Source of the DNA: CAZTYW01 sp964617695
GTDB lineage: Bacteria > Chloroflexota > Dehalococcoidia > UBA2247 > RBG-13-53-26
Length of the DNA stretch: 15,686 nucleotides
NCBI GenBank assembly: GCA_964617695.1
Contig: CAZTYW010000046.1
Coordinates: 1-15,686, forward strand
Direction of reading: 5' to 3'
Positions 1 through 6,190 of this stretch are shown piece by piece (the stretch's first letter is position 1; every line of letters starts with the position of its first letter). The position numbers and the translations under genes were made by a program. A model generated the notes under the pieces. It did no database searches. It saw only the letters and a list, made by a program, of their open reading frames with translations, and had not been told where the DNA came from.

Positions 1-296
1 TCTGTACAGACCTCCCCTCGCTTGTAGCCCGCCTTCTCCAGCTCGGCACAGGCTGCTATGACCAGGGGTGCCTCTGTGATACCTGATGTAGCCGGATTGC
101 CGGGATTGAGACAGTCTGCCAGCTTGGCCTTGATTTCTGGGTCGCTCACAATGACGAACTTCCAGCACTGGGTGTTGGCCCAGGAGGGAGCCCAACGCGC
201 AGCCTCCAGCACAACCTGCAGGTCCTCTTCCTTGACCGGGTCCGGCTTGTAGTGTCGGACGCTCCTTCTGGTGTGAATCGCTGCTATGACGTCCAC
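1..296 (-). CDS. Nitroreductase family protein (partial, N-terminal part)
   Basis: The reverse strand encodes about 98 residues of a nitroreductase-fold flavoprotein; the rest lies beyond the window edge. The N-terminus shows the family pattern: an IHTRRSVRHY segment at about residues 6-15, then EAARWAPSWANTQCWKF at about 31-47, where members of the family contact FMN, and an APLVIAAC strand near 77. The family reduces nitro groups, quinones or other substrates with NAD(P)H and FMN; the substrate here cannot be told. The start is a GTG at 296-294, chosen because AAAGGAG lies four bases upstream and no ATG is available nearby. It begins 40 bases after the stop of the biotin ligase and is probably cotranscribed with it. 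Family assignment is firm; function is open. Confidence 0.85.
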   Translation of the reverse strand, partial: MDVIAAIHTRRSVRHYKPDPVKEEDLQVVLEAARWAPSWANTQCWKFVIVSDPEIKAKLADCLNPGNPATSGITEAPLVIAACAELEKAGYKRGEVCT

Positions 297-336
297 TCTT
301 CTCCTTTCTTCGATGCGATGCTGCCTGCTGAAACGT

Positions 337-1104
337 TCACTCCCCGGTAACCAGTGTGACCAGACTGCCGTCCGAGCGCCTCAGGGTTATGCTACCGTCC
401 TCGTTGATCGATGTTGCATACCCTTCTTCTACAGAGTCTCCACATCTCACCTGTACCACCTTACCCAGCGTCTCGACGCCACTCAGCCATCTTTCGTAAA
501 TTGCTCGCCCGTTCCCCAGTTCATCGTAGAACTGGTCGAATTGGCGCAGCAGGCTTGGCAGTAGCTGCCACGGGTGCAGGTCTCGCCCCGATTCTCCGGA
601 CAGGCTGGTGGCTACTGCCGAGATCTCAGGAAAGGATGATGCATCGAGATTGACATTGATACCTATGCCAACAATCGAAGCTCTCAGTTCACCACCCTCG
701 AAGACATTCTGCATCAGGATGCCGGCTACCTTCTTGCCGCTGATGAGAACATCATTGGGCCATTTGATGGAAGCCTTGAGGCCGACAACCTCCTCAATGC
801 TATGCACTGTTGCAAGGCCTGCAATCATGTTGAGCAACGGCAACTGTAACGGGGCAGGCCGCAGAATCACCGATAGCAACAGGCTGCTGTCTGGTGACGA
901 AAGCCACTTACGACCCAGCCTGCCCTTGCCAGCAGTCTGTTGGCCGGCAAGGACCACAGTCCCCACCCCGATGCCTGCCTGCAGCATGCTCCTTGCCTTA
1001 TCCATAGTGGATGGAAGGCTGGGATAGTAAAGCACGTTTCGCCCGATGGTGCGGGTTTTTGATGCCTTGATGATCGAAGCCAGACCGAAGCTGCCTTGCG
1101 TCAC
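337..1104 (-). CDS. birA: Biotin--[acetyl-CoA-carboxylase] ligase, catalytic-only
   Basis: This enzyme makes biotinyl-AMP from biotin and ATP and transfers biotin to a lysine of biotin-dependent carboxylases in the cytoplasm. The biotinyl-AMP loop GKGRLGRKW is at about residues 59-67, KWPNDV at 114-119, the KKVAGIL segment at 124-130 and GIGINVN at 146-152, followed by a short C-terminal SH3-like domain. At about 255 residues it is a group I ligase without the winged-helix repressor domain of E. coli BirA, so it is not expected to act as a DNA-binding repressor. The start was set to GTG at 1104-1102 because GGAGA lies seven bases upstream; an ATG at 1119 or GTG at 1128 in the same frame are alternatives with no clear ribosome site. 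The nitroreductase follows downstream. Confidence 0.9.
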   Translation of the reverse strand: MTQGSFGLASIIKASKTRTIGRNVLYYPSLPSTMDKARSMLQAGIGVGTVVLAGQQTAGKGRLGRKWLSSPDSSLLLSVILRPAPLQLPLLNMIAGLATVHSIEEVVGLKASIKWPNDVLISGKKVAGILMQNVFEGGELRASIVGIGINVNLDASSFPEISAVATSLSGESGRDLHPWQLLPSLLRQFDQFYDELGNGRAIYERWLSGVETLGKVVQVRCGDSVEEGYATSINEDGSITLRRSDGSLVTLVTGE

Positions 1105-1186
1105 AGCGTTTCTCCGCATTGATTTCACTGTCAGCTTGACGAGTCTGTTTGGCTGGCAGAATGCTCGTCAGCGCCGGGGTCAATTG

Positions 1187-1215
1187 ATTCTAGAATCCGC
1201 GTCTGGGCCTGTCAA
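1187..1215 (-). promoter_or_regulatory. Predicted promoter of the biotin ligase-nitroreductase unit
   Basis: On the reverse strand a perfect -35 TTGACA (1215-1210) and a -10 TAGAAT (1192-1187) are separated by exactly 17 bases. The -10 is embedded in the 12-base palindrome GATTCTAGAATC (1186-1197). Transcription would start near 1180. The resulting leader can form a hairpin with 7-base arms TGACGAG and CTCGTCA (1170-1164 and 1143-1137) before the coding region. Confidence 0.6.
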
Positions 1216-1285
1216 TCGTGCCTCGCTGTGTCAGCCGGCCCCCGGATTCTGGCTGCCCCGTGATGCCGTTCAACGCCTGTCTGTT

Positions 1286-1315
1286 TTGACACTAATCCTG
1301 GCAATCCATTAGAAT
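1286..1315 (+). promoter_or_regulatory. Predicted promoter of the acyl-CoA dehydrogenase gene
   Basis: A perfect -35 TTGACA (1286-1291) is followed after 18 bases by TAGAAT (1310-1315). The expected transcript start near 1322 leaves a leader of about 30 bases to the GTG start at 1353. The -10 overlaps an AGAATCC element, and AATCCAT is repeated at 1303-1309 and 1313-1319, one helical turn apart. Confidence 0.6.
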
Positions 1316-1352
1316 CCATACTGAGTTTGGCCAGTGTCTGAGAGGCGCTAGC

Positions 1353-2507
1353 GTGGATTTCAGCTTTTCCAAACAAGAAGACGACTTCCGCCGTGAGATT
1401 CGGGATTTCCTGAAGAAAGAGGTCAATCAGCAACTGCTTGAGGAGGGTGAGTCAGGGGCAGGTTGGGGGGCCCGCACGTGGGAGTTCATACGCAAGCTGG
1501 GTGACAGAGGTTGGCTGACTCCCACCTGGCCAAAGGAGTACGGCGGTCTCGGCCTTCCACCCGTTTACCGCTTCATAATGCACGAGGAACTTAACTACTT
1601 CAGGGCGTTGCCCAGTGAGGCGTTGGTCGTAGGGGCTGGCGTGGCTGGCCCAACCATTATGATCTACGGTTCTGAGCAGCAGAAGCAGAAGTACCTTCTG
1701 CGGATTGCCAAAGGCGAAATCGAATTCGCCCTCGGTTACACAGAGCCCCAGGCCGGTTCCGACCTGGCTAGCCTGCAGATGCGAGCCGACGAAAAAGATG
1801 ACTGCTACGTTATCAACGGACAGAAGGTCTATAACACCCGCTGCCACTACGCTCAATACCACTGGGTGGCGGTGAGGACTGATCCGAACGTGGCCAAGCA
1901 CAGGGGCATCTCTCTGTTCATCGTGGACCTGAGTAGCCCAGGGATAACCATAAGGCCCCTGTGGACTGTCGAGGGCATGCGGACAAACGAGGTCTTCTAT
2001 GACAATGTAGTTGTCCCGAAGGAGAACCTGGTGGGGGAGAAGAACAGGGGATTCCTGTACACCGTGACGGCTCTCGAGTTCGAACGGGTGCTTACCGTGG
2101 GTGGGCTGAAGAAGGCACTCGAGGATTTGACGGATTATGTAAAGAACACTCCTTCACTCGCCCAGAACGGTATGTTCAGACAGAAGATAGCGCAGATTGC
2201 CACGGAAATCGAGATAGCCAGGCTGTTTTCCTACCGCCTGGCCTGGCTGCAGACGAAGCGGGTCGTGGCGAACTACGAGGCCTCCGCATCCAAGCTCTTC
2301 ACCAGTGAGCTGTCGCAAAGGCTGGCCAGGGCGGGCATGGACATCCTGGGGCTGCGTGGCCTGCTTCAGAGCCATGTTGATGCGGCGCCTCTCGACGGCA
2401 GGATAGAGTACCTGTGTCGGGAGACCCTCCTGAACACCATTGCCGGGGGCACCTCCGAGGTAATGAGGAATATCATTGCCACCAGAGGGCTTGGCCTCCC
2501 CAGATAG
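1353..2507 (+). CDS. Acyl-CoA dehydrogenase
   Basis: This 384-residue flavoenzyme has the full acyl-CoA dehydrogenase fold: N-terminal helical domain (about 5-120), middle beta domain with the signature FALGYTEPQAGSDL (125-138), and C-terminal helical domain ending in TIAGGTSEVMRNIIATRGLG. The family oxidises acyl-CoA to trans-2-enoyl-CoA and passes electrons through FAD to an electron-transfer flavoprotein. In medium-chain enzymes the catalytic base is the Glu of the EGTS motif; here that position is Gly (AGGTS). Glu244 in LEFERVLTVGG lines up with the alternative catalytic Glu known from isovaleryl-CoA dehydrogenase, so the protein may still be active. The start is GTG, with AGAGG eight bases upstream and a good promoter before it. 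The acyl substrate cannot be told from sequence. Confidence 0.92.
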   Translation: MDFSFSKQEDDFRREIRDFLKKEVNQQLLEEGESGAGWGARTWEFIRKLGDRGWLTPTWPKEYGGLGLPPVYRFIMHEELNYFRALPSEALVVGAGVAGPTIMIYGSEQQKQKYLLRIAKGEIEFALGYTEPQAGSDLASLQMRADEKDDCYVINGQKVYNTRCHYAQYHWVAVRTDPNVAKHRGISLFIVDLSSPGITIRPLWTVEGMRTNEVFYDNVVVPKENLVGEKNRGFLYTVTALEFERVLTVGGLKKALEDLTDYVKNTPSLAQNGMFRQKIAQIATEIEIARLFSYRLAWLQTKRVVANYEASASKLFTSELSQRLARAGMDILGLRGLLQSHVDAAPLDGRIEYLCRETLLNTIAGGTSEVMRNIIATRGLGLPR

Positions 2508-2573
2508 GCCTCCTGAGGCTTGTTGCGGTTCCCGTCTTGGGTCCTATCGCCCCGGCCTTGAGTGTCGGCGGTC

Positions 2574-2611
2574 GCTGATAAGTTGTCATCAGCCTTCTCA
2601 GGTGATAGAAT
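2574..2611 (+). promoter_or_regulatory. Predicted promoter of the cobalamin operon, with a dyad around the -35
   Basis: TTGTCA (2583-2588) and TAGAAT (2606-2611) are separated by 17 bases, placing the transcript start near 2618, just before the riboswitch. The -35 lies inside an inverted repeat with arms GCTGAT (2574-2579) and ATCAGC (2588-2593). A second dyad, CACAAT (2616-2621) and ATTGTG (2627-2632), sits at the predicted start site and could be a 5' hairpin or an operator. The stretch 2508-2573 holds nothing else that I recognise. Confidence 0.55.
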
Positions 2612-2632
2612 GAAGCACAATTGAATATTGTG

Positions 2633-2735
2633 AGGGGTGCCCGAGCGCGAGCCAGGGCTCAAATGGAAGGCAACTCCGGTGCAAATCCGGGACAGTCCCG
2701 CCTACTGTGACAGTCAGAACGCCAGCCCCGAATTC
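2633..2735 (+). promoter_or_regulatory. Cobalamin (B12) riboswitch aptamer, compact form
   Basis: The leader carries the conserved B12 aptamer core: GGTGCAAATCCGGGACAGTC (2679-2698), then CCCGCC and ACTGTGA, and AGTCAGAACGCCAGCC near 2713-2728, whose end can pair with GGGGTGCC near the 5' side to close the element. Such aptamers bind adenosyl- or another cobalamin and reduce expression of B12 genes. An intrinsic terminator follows about 60 bases downstream and cobT comes next, so control by premature termination is likely. Only a few bases separate ACTGTGA and AGTCAG, whereas most members carry a P7 arm there. Boundaries are approximate. Confidence 0.85.
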
Positions 2736-2787
2736 GGATGCGCCTCCGCGGAGGAGGGGGGCGAGATCAAGACAGCGACACCGCGGG

Positions 2788-2825
2788 TTCCCCTCGCTCA
2801 GCAGAGCGAGGGGGCTTTGTTTTTT
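2788..2825 (+). terminator. Intrinsic terminator of the B12 riboswitch
   Basis: The arms CCCCTCGCT (2790-2798) and AGCGAGGGG (2805-2813) pair perfectly around a short CAGCAG loop and are followed by CTTTGTTTTTTG (2815-2826). Flanking CACCGC (2779-2784) and GCGGTG (2826-2831) could extend the structure. It lies between the aptamer and cobT, where it would stop the transcript when ligand is bound. An upstream GCGAG (2761-2765) could compete for CTCGC of the left arm as a weak antiterminator. Confidence 0.85.
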
Positions 2826-2941
2826 GCGGTGCCAGGATTCTGAAGTTGGAGTTGCTCCTGTGGGGACTCGGCCTGGTGAAGTGTCGAGTTCTTGCCCGGG
2901 TTGGGTGTGGGGCAAGCCCGTGCAGGGAGAGGACTATCGGC

Positions 2942-4015
2942 ATGGATGAATGCTTGAAGCGCACGATCGGCGCCATAAGGCCCCTTGATATGTCGGTGAT
3001 AGAGGCGGCCAGGGCCCGGCAGGACAGTCTGACCAAGCCACAGGGCAGTCTCGGCCGGTTGGAGGAACTGGCTGTCAGGATAGCCGGCATCAAGGGCGAC
3101 CTGTCGCCCCGAATCGAGCGAAAGGCTATTGTGACCATGGCTGCTGATCACGGTGTGGTGGCAGAGGGGGTCAGTGCCTATCCTCAAGAGGTCAGCCGGC
3201 AGATGGTGTACAACTTTCTCAGTGGGGGTGCTGCCATCAATGTCCTGGCGAGGCACATTGGTGCCAGGGTCGTTGTCGTTGACATGGGCGTGGTCTCGGG
3301 TTTTGAGCCACATCCGGACCTCGTTTCCAGGAGCATAGGTTTTGGCACCAGGAACATGGCTCAGGGGCCGGCTATGGACCGCGCTCAGGCAGCGAATGCC
3401 GTGAGGGCAGGAATTGAGATAGTAGACGCCGAGGTGGCCCGTGGCCTGGACATCGTAGCCACTGGTGATATGGGCATTGGGAATACGACAGCCAGTGCTG
3501 CTGTCTGTGCAGCTATAACTGGCCAGCCCGTTGAGAAGGTCGCTGGCCGGGGCGCCGGGCTCGATGATGATCAGTTCCTTCATAAGGTAGAGGTGATCAG
3601 GCGGGCCTTGGCAGCCAACGAACCGGATGCAACCGATGCCATGGACGTTCTGACAAAGGTGGGCGGTTTTGAGATAGGTGGCCTGGCCGGGGTGATGCTG
3701 GGTTCAGCGGCGTGCCGCATGCCGGTTGTCCTTGATGGCATCGTTTCCGGTGCGGCAGCGCTCATTGCTGCAGCGCTGTCACCGCTGGCCAGAGAGTATT
3801 TCATTGCGGCCCACAATTCGGCTGAACCGGGTCACCGGGTTATGCTGGACTACCTGGGGTTGGACCCTCTGCTGGATCTGCGAATGCGCCTTGGAGAGGG
3901 TACTGGGGCTGCCCTGGGCATGTTTCTGGCCGAAGCGGCAGTTAAGCTGATGACCCAAATGGCCACCTTTGACGAGGCGGGGATCCCCAGGAAAGGTAGT
4001 CTGCCAGGTGATTAG
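2942..4015 (+). CDS. cobT: Nicotinate-nucleotide--dimethylbenzimidazole phosphoribosyltransferase
   Basis: CobT transfers phosphoribose from nicotinate mononucleotide to a lower-ligand base such as dimethylbenzimidazole, giving alpha-ribazole 5'-phosphate for the cobalamin nucleotide loop. The 357-residue length matches the family. Family segments include LTKPQGSLGRLEELA (30-44), AADHGVVAEGVSAYP (67-81), TGDMGIGNTTA (174-184), GRGAGLDD (202-209) and RLGEGTGAAL (316-325), in which Glu319 corresponds to the catalytic glutamate of the Salmonella enzyme. The ATG at 2942 was chosen because GGGAGAGGA lies eight bases upstream and family homology begins there; a longer frame reaching back to 2738 would run through the riboswitch and terminator. 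It is the first gene of the riboswitch-controlled operon; cobS follows 15 bases downstream. Confidence 0.96.
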   Translation: MDECLKRTIGAIRPLDMSVIEAARARQDSLTKPQGSLGRLEELAVRIAGIKGDLSPRIERKAIVTMAADHGVVAEGVSAYPQEVSRQMVYNFLSGGAAINVLARHIGARVVVVDMGVVSGFEPHPDLVSRSIGFGTRNMAQGPAMDRAQAANAVRAGIEIVDAEVARGLDIVATGDMGIGNTTASAAVCAAITGQPVEKVAGRGAGLDDDQFLHKVEVIRRALAANEPDATDAMDVLTKVGGFEIGGLAGVMLGSAACRMPVVLDGIVSGAAALIAAALSPLAREYFIAAHNSAEPGHRVMLDYLGLDPLLDLRMRLGEGTGAALGMFLAEAAVKLMTQMATFDEAGIPRKGSLPGD

Positions 4016-4030
4016 GTTGGAGGCAACAGT

Positions 4031-4816
4031 CTGGGTTTTCTCATCGGTCTGAGATTCCTGACTGTCATTCCAGTCCCCTTGCGCCGAGAGGCTGGGGCCA
4101 GGGAGCTAGGACGGTCGGTTGTCTATTTTCCGCTCGTCGGGGTCCTCCTGGGGTTCATCCTGCTGGGTCTTGACAGGTTGTTCCTGCTGGCACTGCCCCT
4201 GGCCGTGGTGAACGTCCTGCTGATCATCGCCATGGTCATACTCACCGGGGCGATTCACCTCGATGGGTTTATTGACACCTGTGATGGCGCGCTGGTGCGG
4301 GGCTCTCCGGCCGAAAGGCTCAAGATCATGTCCGACAGCCGTGTCGGCAGTTTCGGGGTGATCGGTGCCGTGTCTCTCGTCCTGCTCAAGTATGCTGCTC
4401 TGGCGGCTTTGCCCGAAGATGGAGCTGTGAGGGCACCTGCTCTTGTCCTGATGCCCCTGATCAGCCGCTGGGCCATGGTGTACGCAATCAGTGCCTACCC
4501 GTACGCCAGGCAAGTCGGTACAGGCAAGGCTTTCAAGGAGCACGCCAGTTGGCAAAGGTTCGCCATTTCGACAGCGGTGGTAGCCGTGCTGGCGTCGCTA
4601 CTGGCCGGGTTGAGTGGCCTGGCTCTGATTGGCGCTGTCTGGTTGACAGTGGCAGCGGTAGCCCGGTTTCTGAAAGGCAGGCTGGGAGGGTTGAGTGGCG
4701 ACACGTACGGCGCCGTCAACGAATTGTCGGAAGTCATGGTGCTTGTTCTTCTGCCTCTGCTGGCTGATGTCCTCACGATGCATTTCATAGGGCCATGGAA
4801 CATCTTTCAGTTTTGA
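4031..4816 (+). CDS. cobS: Adenosylcobinamide-GDP ribazoletransferase (cobalamin synthase), CTG start
   Basis: CobS is an integral membrane enzyme that joins adenosylcobinamide-GDP and alpha-ribazole (phosphate) to form the cobalamin (phosphate). The Asp-rich motif HLDGFIDTCDG (76-86) followed by KIMSDSRVGSFG (98-109), and the late segment GGLSGDTYGAVNEL, are diagnostic; several hydrophobic segments lie between. No ATG, GTG or TTG gives a complete protein: the first, a TTG at 4079, would remove the conserved RFLTVIPVPL segment seen at the start of CobS proteins. In the same frame a CTG at 4031 lies seven bases after a perfect GGAGG (4019-4023) and yields a 261-residue protein with a family-like N-terminus, so I annotate CTG as the start. 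A base error in an ATG is the alternative explanation. Confidence 0.93.
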   Translation: MGFLIGLRFLTVIPVPLRREAGARELGRSVVYFPLVGVLLGFILLGLDRLFLLALPLAVVNVLLIIAMVILTGAIHLDGFIDTCDGALVRGSPAERLKIMSDSRVGSFGVIGAVSLVLLKYAALAALPEDGAVRAPALVLMPLISRWAMVYAISAYPYARQVGTGKAFKEHASWQRFAISTAVVAVLASLLAGLSGLALIGAVWLTVAAVARFLKGRLGGLSGDTYGAVNELSEVMVLVLLPLLADVLTMHFIGPWNIFQF

Positions 4817-4879
4817 TGGGAATGAAGCTCCGAAGGCGGGTCTTGTACCCTACATCACCAAGGGACGGAGGTATTTGAT

Positions 4880-5500
4880 TTGGCCAGGTTACTCCTTGTG
4901 CGGCACGCTAGGACGGAATGGAATGAGTCCGGTCGCTACCAGGGGCGGACTGACATCGATCTCAGTGCTGCTGGACGCCGGGAGGCGGAGGCGCTGAAGC
5001 GGCGTCTTGCCAGCGAGAGCATTCAGGCTGTGTATTGCAGCGATCTGAAGCGGGCGGTGCAGACGGCCGAGACCATAGTCTCGGGACGCTCTCTGGAACC
5101 GGTAGCATGCGAAGAAGTGAGAGAGATAGACTTTGGAGAATTTGAGGGACTGACCTTTCAGGAGATCAGGGAGAGCTATCCGCACATTGACTGGTGGGGA
5201 GCCAGGGATGCCGATTTGCAGCTTCCCAGGGGCGAAAGCATCAGCCAGCTTGCGGCTCGAGTGGGCAGGTTCACCCGCAGGTTGAAAGGGTACCCGGAGG
5301 CCGAAACGGTACTCATTGTGTCGCATGGCGGCACGATCAGGGCGCTGATATGCGCCTTGCTCGGCCTTGGCCTGGGGCATTGGTGGCAAATTGGCCTGGA
5401 CAGCGCCTCTCTCACCGTGGTGCACACGCATCCTGGAGGGACGTTGATGTCCCTGCTGAATGACACCTGCCATTTGAAGCACTTGAGGAAGCCGCGATGA
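4880..5500 (+). CDS. cobC: Alpha-ribazole phosphatase, histidine phosphatase family
   Basis: This protein belongs to the histidine phosphatase (phosphoglycerate mutase-like) superfamily and, from its operon position, is likely to remove the 5'-phosphate of alpha-ribazole phosphate or of cobalamin phosphate. The nucleophile is His9 in LVRHARTEWN (6-15; the usual RHG reads RHA), with Arg58 in SDLKRAVQTAE, the acid Glu82 in REIDFGEFEG (81-90) and the second histidine, His149, in VSHGGTIR. Length, 206 residues, is normal. The start is TTG at 4880 with GGAGG eight bases upstream (4867-4871). The 63 bases after cobS hold no evident signal apart from this site. Its stop overlaps the start of the next gene (ATGA). 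Substrate is inferred from context; the superfamily is certain. Confidence 0.88.
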   Translation: MARLLLVRHARTEWNESGRYQGRTDIDLSAAGRREAEALKRRLASESIQAVYCSDLKRAVQTAETIVSGRSLEPVACEEVREIDFGEFEGLTFQEIRESYPHIDWWGARDADLQLPRGESISQLAARVGRFTRRLKGYPEAETVLIVSHGGTIRALICALLGLGLGHWWQIGLDSASLTVVHTHPGGTLMSLLNDTCHLKHLRKPR

Positions 5501-6180
5501 CGAAGGCAGCGGCGTCGTGGAGCGGGGGCAAGGACAGTTGCCTGGCCTGCTACAAGGCTATCAGCCTGGGTTATGAGGTAACGCACCTGTTGAACCTCGT
5601 CTCGCGGGAGTCGCGGGTGGTGTCGTACCACGGGATCAGGGGGCGAGTTATCCGGCGGCAAGCGGAGGCCGTAGGCATTCCGCTGCTGCAGTATACTGTT
5701 CCAGCGGATATGAGCCTCTACGAGCAAAGATTCAAGACAGCGGTGTCTGCTTTGAGGCGGCGGGGAGTCGAGGCCGTTGTCTTCGGCGACATCTATCTCC
5801 AGGAGCATAGGGACTGGATCGAGAGAGTTTGCGGTGAGCTTGATGTCATGCCTGTGTTACCTCTGTGGGGTATGGAGCCTGAGGACGTGCTAACTGAGTT
5901 CACGGAAGCGGGCTTCGAGTCGGTGATAGTCTGTGCCAGAGCAGACATCTTTGATGAAGCTTGGCTGGGCCGACTCATAGACCGTAGGTGTGTCTCCGGG
6001 TTGGTATCGTTATGTCAACAAGCCGGGGCTGACGTCTGTGGTGAGCATGGCGAGTATCACACCCTGGTGTTGAATGGGCCCATGTTCCGGAGACGATTAC
6101 ATGTGTCGCAGGGAGCCGTGGCGCAGAGGGACGGCTACCGGTTCCTCGACCTGGGCAGGTGCTTCCTCAGATCAGCTTGA
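5497..6180 (+). CDS. PP-loop ATPase, diphthine--ammonia ligase (Dph6)-like, in the B12 operon
   Basis: The 227-residue protein begins with the PP-loop SWSGGKDSCLACYKA (7-21) of N-type ATP pyrophosphatases. Later segments match the bacterial relatives of Dph6: VVFGDIYLQEHRDWIERVC near 94-112, LPLWGMEP near 121-128, and GEHGEYHTLVLNGPMF near 187-202. Archaeal and eukaryotic Dph6 adenylates diphthine on elongation factor 2 and amidates it with ammonium. Bacteria have no diphthamide, so that role cannot apply here. The ATG overlaps the cobC stop by four bases and cobU follows ten bases downstream, so it is cotranslated with lower-ligand assembly genes. An ATP-dependent amidation, or other adenylation, linked to corrinoid metabolism is a reasonable guess but unproven. 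Confidence 0.85.
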   Translation: MTKAAASWSGGKDSCLACYKAISLGYEVTHLLNLVSRESRVVSYHGIRGRVIRRQAEAVGIPLLQYTVPADMSLYEQRFKTAVSALRRRGVEAVVFGDIYLQEHRDWIERVCGELDVMPVLPLWGMEPEDVLTEFTEAGFESVIVCARADIFDEAWLGRLIDRRCVSGLVSLCQQAGADVCGEHGEYHTLVLNGPMFRRRLHVSQGAVAQRDGYRFLDLGRCFLRSA

Positions 6181-6190
6181 AGGATCGGTG

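Larger units (their letters stand above)
1186..1317. repeat. Three AGAATCC elements in the divergent intergenic region
   Basis: AGAATCC occurs at 1192-1198 (+), 1250-1244 (-) and 1311-1317 (+). The first copy is the right half of the palindrome GATTCTAGAATC at 1186-1197. Copies one and three overlap the two divergent -10 boxes. A regulator binding these sites would control the biotin ligase and the acyl-CoA dehydrogenase together; this is inference. Confidence 0.4.

Noticed and set aside
2735..2790. CCTCCGCGGAGG palindrome as a protein operator
   Set aside because: It lies within the riboswitch expression platform and is better explained as RNA structure, though too short-looped to call as a separate hairpin.
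2738..2941. A 68-codon upstream extension of cobT
   Set aside because: It passes through the region after the aptamer and the intrinsic terminator, has no similarity to CobT, and a good ribosome site marks the ATG at 2942.
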